Source of the DNA: Cydia pomonella
Taxonomy: Eukaryota > Arthropoda > Insecta > Lepidoptera > Tortricidae
Reading direction: 5' to 3'
Length of the DNA stretch: 64,000 nucleotides
Assembly: GCF_033807575.1 (NCBI RefSeq)
Contig: NC_084722.1
Coordinates: forward strand, 4,122,872-4,186,871
The notes below the pieces were generated by a model. The model worked only from the letters and a program-made list of their open reading frames with translations. It was not told the origin of the DNA and searched no databases. This document shows, one piece after another, positions 57,717-64,000 of this stretch. Within the stretch, counting starts at the first letter, position 1. Every line of letters starts with the position of its first letter. A program made the translations under genes and the position numbers.

Positions 57717-57929
57717 ATGTAGGAATTCGAATGGTACCATTTTTTCAACTTGGGAAAGTAAAAAAAAATACTTTTTTTAAATTTAATGTTCATTTTTTAA
57801 AATAAATTCCATATTTTTTAGTGTCCGATTTAATGTGATAAATTGCTCATTTTCAATTTAACTAGAATTTATTATAAAATTCAAGTTGTGTCATCATTTC
57901 ATTCTGATTATCAATGTATAATTCTATAG

Positions 57930-58112
57930 TACATTACGATGCAAGTGCGAAAAATAGGGAGTGTTTTGAATCGACATGAGTTGCGATTTACGTTTTCGCA
58001 CATGTATCGTAAAATGTTTTACAGTACATATGACCCTTAAAATTTCAACATAGCTACGTAATGTGCTAATTATCGCACTAGTGCGGTAAAGTAGCGCCAT
58101 ATGTACTGTAAA
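57930..58112 (+). mobile_element. Composite palindromic MITE (copy 3, outer part shortened)
   Basis: 'acattacgatgcaagtgcga', 'gggagtgttttgaatcgaca', then 'acagtacatatgacccttaa' to 'ccatatgtactgtaa'. Confidence 0.75.
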
Positions 58113-58329
58113 CTATATAATGCCACTTGCCTTTAATTATAAATTTATCAGCGCTTGTTTCATAAGTAATTAGACTATTTGTACCCAAATAAAGTACAAA
58201 TCATTATAACCCAATATTGTACAGATATATAAATATATAGGCCTTGTTTATTATGTAAAATATATTTATATTAATATCTGTAACTTGCTGATGTTTCATT
58301 TGAGATAACCCTCGGTATAATATAGAGTA

Positions 58330-58530
58330 AGGACACTAATCAATCACTAAGAATTGCATACGTTGACCAGCCTTTTTCTATCTCTATCGCGCGCGCATAT
58401 TTATGATTGTCCCGCTCGCACTGTCATTGACTGCCGGCATCATGAGCGGGACAGCAATATAATTACGCGCGTGCAATAGAGATCGAAACAGGCGGCTAAA
58501 TGTACCAAATTCTTAGTGCTTAGGGTTACT
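58330..58530. mobile_element. Foldback MITE
   Basis: 'cactaagaattgcatacgtt' / 'taccaaattcttagtgct', 'tctctatcgcgcgcgcat' / 'acgcgcgtgcaatagaga' and 'gtcccgctc' / 'gagcgggac' form nested arms. Confidence 0.7.
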
Positions 58531-58629
58531 TTAGGTTCAATATTATTAATTACTTGTAGTTGAATTTTGCCCTATCACGAATAAGAGCTGTAACATCCAT
58601 TGTATATATATATATATATTTTTTTTTTA

Positions 58630-59010
58630 TGGAGGATAGGCAGGCGTTTGACCACGATCACACCTGATGGTAAGTGATGATGCGGTCTATGGTGGAGCAC
58701 GCTTACCTATGAGATACCTATTTACTCTAGCCTTGAAGAGATTCAGATTGTACTCATACGGAAACACAGACTCGGGCAGGGCATTCCACTCCTTGGCAGT
58801 TCGCATAAGGAATGTTGAAGCGAAACGCTTCGTGCGTATTTGTGGATTACCTACCATGAAGCGATGCCGAAGTGCCGATTGTCTGGTAGTCCGATGGTGA
58901 AATGGGGACGGAGGAATAAGGTTGTGCAATTCCTCAGCACACTCTCCGAAATGTATCCTATAAAAGATCGTTAGGCTGGCAACCTTTGCCAATGGAAAAC
59001 TCATTCCAGT
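58630..59010 (-). mobile_element. CR1/jockey-like LINE ORF2 C-terminus
   Basis: Minus ORF with FGECAEELHNLIPPSPFHHR, TRQSALRHRF and RTAKEWNALPESVFPYEYNL, a standard LINE ORF2 C-terminal sequence. Intact to its stop near 58687. Confidence 0.82.
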
Positions 59011-59214
59011 TTATTGACCGAGTGTTAGCGAAGGCTTACGTTTCAGGCTGGGCAAAAATGATTTTGTATGTCCGGATGTTCTTTGAAGGTTGCATTTCTC
59101 AACCGATTAGAATTGGTTATAATTGAATTTACAATAAAATATTGATTGATTGGTTCTTGTGAAATTTTGTGAGCAGGTTTGATAAACACATAGTTTTTTT
59201 TAACGGTTCGTTAT

Positions 59215-59640
59215 TAGGGTTCCGTAGCCAAATGGCAAAAAACGGAACCCTTATAGATTCGTCATGTCCGTCTGTCTGTCCGATTATTTAGAAAATGATT
59301 AACATTGCGCAAATTGGCACAAAGGACATACGCCGTCAGACGCTTAAGAGTCCCCGGCAAGCTCGGCCGATTTCACCTTCCCAACCAAACGGAGTTTTGT
59401 TCTCATTTCAAAACTACGCGTTGGATTGTAATGAAACTTTGCACATACAATGACATGAGGTATATCTAGGCCTGTAATTAGTTTATATAGCTCCAGTTTA
59501 TAAAACAAACTATATAGAGCAATATAAAGTTTTGTATAAATTACTTAATTTGCTGTATTTTTTTAACTATGATAGCGGAAGCTACACAAACTAATTACAG
59601 GACTAGATATACCTTATCCTATTGTATTAAATTCTTGAGT
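59215..59640 (+). repeat. 'agggttccgtagcc' repeat
   Basis: 'agggttccgtagccaaatgg' at 59216 matches 8490 nearly base for base for about 75 bases, then diverges. Confidence 0.7.
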
Positions 59641-60545
59641 CATCTACCGTTTGCAGATGACATAAGGTATTATACTGTTCCCTGAAAACGCACAACAATT
59701 AAATAAAATGATAAACGAGTTGCATCTAGCTAGTATTAAAGTTGATCTGGAAATGAACTTCGACAAAACTAGACTCATAACTAACCACCACATCACTTCT
59801 ATTTTGAAAAACAACGTCCTCCTCGAGTTCGTCGAAAAATACATTTACCTAGGTAAAATGATATCATTCACCAAGGAAAGAAATGCTGAAGAAGTAGAGC
59901 GGCGAACAGCAATCCGCTGAAGGAAATATTAGGCTCATAACGAGATATTTAAATCACAACTTCTGATGACATATAAGAAAATTATTATGGACTCCGACAT
60001 ACTAGGTCACGGTATGCGTCACATACGGATGCCAAACATGGACGTGTGACGCATAACAAGAAATAAAATTCAAACAACTCAAAGAAAGATGGACAGAAGC
60101 TGCCTTGGAATAAAATTAAGAGACAAGAGTGAAAAATACGCTTATCCGTAAGAAAACAAATATTACGCCGTAACTTTCTCACTAAAGCGAAAATGGACGT
60201 GGGTGGGCCACGTGGCCAGATACAACGACGATAGATGGGCCATCAGAGCAATAAAATGGTATGAACCACGGGGCACGCGAGCCAGAGCCCGTCCGCGCGC
60301 CAGGTCGGACGAGACAGTAGGGACAGCAGGGCAAAGGTGGTTCGATGCAGCCACAGGCCGATATATATGGAACACTTTGGGGAGGCTTTTACCCAGAAGG
60401 GGTCCACACCTATGATTTCATTTTAGTTCATATAATTTTTCTTTAATACATCATTTTTATTTTAAAATTATGTTAAATGTATATTTTGTGACTTTACTAC
60501 CTGTATATTGTTGAGTGTGGAATTAAATAAAGCTTTTTATTATTA
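59640..60545 (+). mobile_element. RTE-like LINE, degenerate RT and 3' end
   Basis: NKMINELHLASIKVDLEMNF, NHHITSILKNNVLLE and EKYIYLGKMISFTKERNAEE are the post-YADD region. Further frames give KWTWVGHVARYNDDRWAIRA and WNTLGRLLPRRGPHL. Several frameshifts. Ends in a 'ttaaataaagctttttatta' tail. Confidence 0.8.
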
Positions 60546-61009
60546 TTCCTTTATTTATCTTTCTTCTTAAGTTAGGCTTTTTAAAATATGTATATAAAAG
60601 TAAAACTATAGCTTTATTATTATTATTTGATGGCACCTTTTATTACTATGGCACCTGCTCTGATCATATGTTAACAAACACGAAGAAAATTTCCCTTCCG
60701 TATATTAATATTAGTATTTATGAGAGGTTAATCGACATATTTGCCCCCTTGTAAAATTAATAAGTAAGGTTTTAATTCCACACAAATACATGCTGTAGGT
60801 TGCTGACGCAAATGATGCTGTCATTTACAATTTAAAAAAAAACATTTATTTACGTAAAATATTATTTATTCAAGTGTTAATCAATGTTATATAAAGTTTG
60901 TAGGGTGTTCGTCGTGTGCAATGGTATAATTTTTGTGAATGTCACCCATCAGGTAAAGTATATTTTCACCACACCATTATTCGTTAAAACTAGGGCTCCC
61001 GATATCCGT

Positions 61010-61190
61010 TCTACACGCCAACCCGTGCGTCCGTGTTCTTAGCCCCGGCGGTTCTAAGCATCCGAGCTACACGAACCCGTCCGTACCCGTATAGTGCGTT
61101 CGGATCCGGATTTGCGTTCGGCCCCGGGGTCGCGGCCCTCGGCTCCGTTCGGGTATTGAATGCACGGCGCCGGGCTTAAGTTGAAACAAA
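61010..61190. repeat. GC-rich TE end ('agggctcccgatatcc')
   Basis: GC-rich patch of CCCGT/CCGTT words in AT-rich surroundings, resembling one end of a hAT-like element. No partner end found. Confidence 0.3.
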
Positions 61191-61494
61191 TAAGTAGATA
61201 TCATTATTATATGTTAAAACTTTGTTATATTGAGTAGGAATAGAATAGTAATTTAAGTACTTACATTTGAATCAATGTCGATTTTTGCATCGGTTCCAGT
61301 CTTAATGAATATATTTGAGTAAAGGCGTTATTCAATACAAAACTAGTGTAGTATTCTTGTAGGACCATAATTTGGGACACTAATGGTTTTATTTAATGTA
61401 GCTGCAGTCGACTGCATTACTGCAGAAAATGTCACTTTGTCGAGAGATTTACATGAATTTTTGGCGAAATTGACCTAAACTTGTATATCACTTT

Positions 61495-62060
61495 TAGGGT
61501 TCCGTACCAAAAAGGTACAAAAGGAACCCTTATGGTTCGACTCTGTCCGTCCGTCCGTCTGTCTGTCTGTCACATCGATAAATATTTCGATTTGAAATTT
61601 GGAATTGTTATGAACAACGCTAACCCAGACACATTGAAAGTATTTTTTTTTTATTAACTATGTAAAATGCCCAATATGAAGAGGGGGCAAAATTTAAAAG
61701 TCTAGTGACTAGGTCAAGTGTGTGTTGTGCTGTGGGGGTTTTTTAATTTAAAAAAAAAACCTTTCCGAGTTCAGATTGAAATTTAACCAACTTTACCTGA
61801 AATTTCTATGAGATCACATTAAATAGGTACACCTTTTTTCAAATAAAAGATCAATTTTTGAAATCGGTTAACATTATAGAGAATTATCCTCGAAAAACCA
61901 ACATACGTGTATTACATGGCGCAAATTAGTTAGACAATCTGCCGATAGATGGCGCTGTACACAATTATACTTAGTGTAGGTACTTCTGTTCAAAAGTCTT
62001 TCGCCTTTTTAGTTACACGAGATAATTTAAAGTTTTTACGGAACCCTCGGTGCGCGAGTA
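61495..62060 (+). repeat. 'agggttccgtaccaaaaagg' repeat, near full length
   Basis: Begins 'agggttccgtaccaaaaagg', (gtcc)n(gtct)n and ends near 'acggaaccctcggtgcgcga', the usual end of this lepidopteran family. Confidence 0.7.
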
Positions 62061-62390
62061 AAACGAATCCCTTCTTTTGGCCTCAGAAATGCGTAGTTAA
62101 AATCTTTCGGGTTCCTCGTGATACCCGTGCTTGTGTGCCAATAGACGAACGCCGAACGAGCTATTGAAGTGGTTCGTGGTAGGCTCTGTGCACGCCGCGA
62201 TTTGCGACGAAATTAGTAAATGAAGTCATTTTTAAAAATAGTGGTTTGTCATTTTGTATTGTGTTGCTCCGTATAAAAAGAGTTGTTAGGGTGATTACAT
62301 CACTATTAACGAAAATAAACGCTGTCATAAAAATGACAATAACCGGAAACAGCACATTTAGTGTTGTACTCATGTAGTACTTAAACAGAT

Positions 62391-62655
62391 TATGGAAGGT
62401 AGAGGCAAGGAACAGAATCTCCTTAAGCAGAACTGTTACAAAAGTGTCCAGCTGTCAGCTATAAATAATAGTTCCAAATCTCTCCAGAGTAGCGCTGGAG
62501 TAGCTGAGAACCTGGGCGTTATTGACGGAGTGAAGTGCGCTATGATTAGATTTTTTTCTCAAATATTCTAGGTATTGTAGCGCCACCTATTTATGGTTTT
62601 TTGTCGGACACTTTTTGGTATATGGAGATTCTGTTCCTTGCCTCTACCTTCCATA
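62391..62655. mobile_element. Hairpin MITE with 8-bp TSD
   Basis: TATGGAAGGTAGAGGCAAGG ... CCTTGCCTCTACCTTCCATA, arms at least 35 bp. Flanked by perfect AAACAGAT repeats (62383-62390, 62656-62663), which fits hAT-type mobilisation. Confidence 0.85.
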
Positions 62656-62960
62656 AAACAGATTTTGACTAGAGACAAATTCGTAATAAAGACTGTTAAT
62701 TTATCTATACTGGTGAGTTTTAAAGTGATGCAAGATATATGTACGCGATTATAGATCTTTCATCGCCGAACAAAGGTGTCTATGACAGTTCCTTCAAGTC
62801 TCTTTTGGTTGGGTTTAATTTGAGAAATAACTGTTAAAATGTGTTTTAGTTACATTTCTAAATAACTTAGTATTTATGCTAAACTTTCAAAAAATGTCTA
62901 CAGACATTTAACGTGACAGCTACTCCATATAAAAAGAACCCTAATGGACTGCCATAGGCT

Positions 62961-63429
62961 GTGGCGGGGCGACCAACATTTTATGTGGGCAAGGTACATT
63001 TTAGCGAGGCACTCTGGTGGCGCGAGAAATAACGAGCATTTTTGCGTTGTGTCCGAGATATACTTATTTGAGACATACTCCCAAGACGCCTTAATACAGG
63101 CGGCGTTAGGCATGGGCGAGGTGGGCCACCGGCAGTGCTCACCAAAGAGCGGACCGCTGTCCGGATCCAGACCGCCGACTTTTTTTTATTATTTTGGGCA
63201 TTTAATAAACTCAAGTAGAAGAGGACCGCGATAGGCATTTAATTTTAAGAAGTGGACCCCTGAAGAAACTATTTGCGGACCCTTGGCCTACGGCCTCGCG
63301 GTCTGAGGGACCACGTTCCTCCGTATAACTCGGATGCAATGTAAAAATTTATTCGTTATTTTTTTCGCCACCAGAGGGCCTCGCTATATCTACCTTGCCC
63401 ACTTCAAATTGTGGTATTGCCCCGCCACT
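62961..63429. mobile_element. Element with about 95-bp inverted ends
   Basis: 'gtggcggggcgaccaacatt', 'gtgggcaaggtacattttag' and 'gaggcactctggtggcg' pair with 'cgccaccagagggcctcgc', 'taccttgcccac' and 'attgccccgccac'. The centre has no convincing coding sequence. Confidence 0.65.
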
Positions 63430-63929
63430 GCACCTAATTTTTATGTGATTTCATGGTTGTTCTTATAACAAAAGTTGCTCATAATACCTACTCTAATATA
63501 TCTTATAATACCTACGTAGAAAAATACATCCCGTTATATTATGATGATCGGATCTTTCTTTTGTAAGTATTTTCTGATGTGCCGAGACAAATTTCCAAAA
63601 CAGCGAAACTTTCTACATGGAAAGATATCGGAAATCAAAATTTCGAAGAAACTTCTAAATTTAATATTCTATGTATTTTGAGAAGTTTTTGCAACGAACA
63701 CGTCTGTATTATTTTCTTATGTCAATTTGAACTAGTCTTCATTTACTGTCTTTAACTGAGCACATGACCATGACCTCAGATCTCTCAACGTTAAATTGCC
63801 TACACGAGCCCAGGAAGACATTCAAGGATTGTACGCCGCTTGAAAATGACGCCGACTGCTGTGTGGATTTTAATTTGCTTAAGGTTGGTCGTTACTTATT
63901 TATTCTAAAAAGATTTTTTTACCGATGCG

Positions 63930-64000
63930 CTCTGAAATAAAGAAATAGGTACTGTGGGACAGTTACACAAATCAATCTAGTCCCACAGGAAGCTCAATAA
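63930..64000 (-). mobile_element. SINE family A 3' end, cut by window edge
   Basis: 'cagttacacaaatc' and 'agtcccacaggaagctcaat' match the antisense 3' end of the family. Confidence 0.65.

Noticed and set aside
62944..63238. Overlapping ORFs on both strands
   Set aside because: Inside an element with long inverted ends; composition and lack of motifs suggest chance frames.

Overview
This is an animal genomic window, almost certainly from a moth or butterfly (Lepidoptera). The unique sequence is AT-rich, and it is packed with tRNA-headed SINEs, LINE 3' ends, the 'agggttccgta...' interspersed repeat and many foldback (MITE-like) elements of the kind common in lepidopteran introns. There is no prokaryotic gene structure. 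Nearly all short ORFs are repeat-derived or shadows.

Two real protein-coding genes are present, head to head about 1.2 kb apart. (1) Minus strand, 33872 down to the left window edge: the N-terminal part of 4E-T (eIF4E transporter, EIF4ENIF1 family). I could follow ten exons whose splice phases all fit. They carry the eIF4E-binding motif YTREQLL, the DPRERV, SPQRRSF and RRIGSGRI blocks, and the DEPEW-F-GPTSQ-TIEL block that contacts the DEAD-box helicase DDX6/Me31B. The gene runs out of the window at position 1. Intron 1 is 21.6 kb. (2) Plus strand, 35059-56087: a complete 16-exon gene of the Sfswap / suppressor-of-white-apricot family (920 codons by my splice model), with an N-terminal DRY/EERY region, two SURP modules and a very basic and acidic K/R/E/S-rich tail. 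All 15 junction phases agree. Both products act on RNA: 4E-T in translational repression and P-bodies, Sfswap in splicing regulation.

The most striking observation is a recurrent pattern in both genes. Five exons have partial copies of themselves in the intron immediately downstream. In four of them the copied unit is the exon's 3' part plus its 5' splice site: 4E-T exon 2 (about 150 bp, 2 copies), 4E-T exon 4 (182 bp, about 5 copies with a divergence gradient), 4E-T exon 5 (about 116-122 bp, about 4-5 copies) and Sfswap exon 12 (130 bp, 12 near-identical extra copies). The fifth, Sfswap exon 8 (SURP2), has one diverged dispersed copy without the donor. These arrays lay rows of decoy donor sites next to GC-rich exons.

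The rest is transposable-element sequence: an R2/R4-type LINE with a restriction-like endonuclease, RTE- and jockey/CR1-like LINE 3' fragments, two SINE families, a nonautonomous hAT with an 8-bp target-site duplication (TSD) and a SINE nested inside it, two opposed Mutator-like elements with 9-bp TSDs, a TTAA-flanked piggyBac-like element, and many hairpin MITEs. From 58.2 to 64.0 kb I see no convincing gene. One uncharacterised basic ORF (23107-23445, minus) ending in a good splice donor lies inside 4E-T intron 1.
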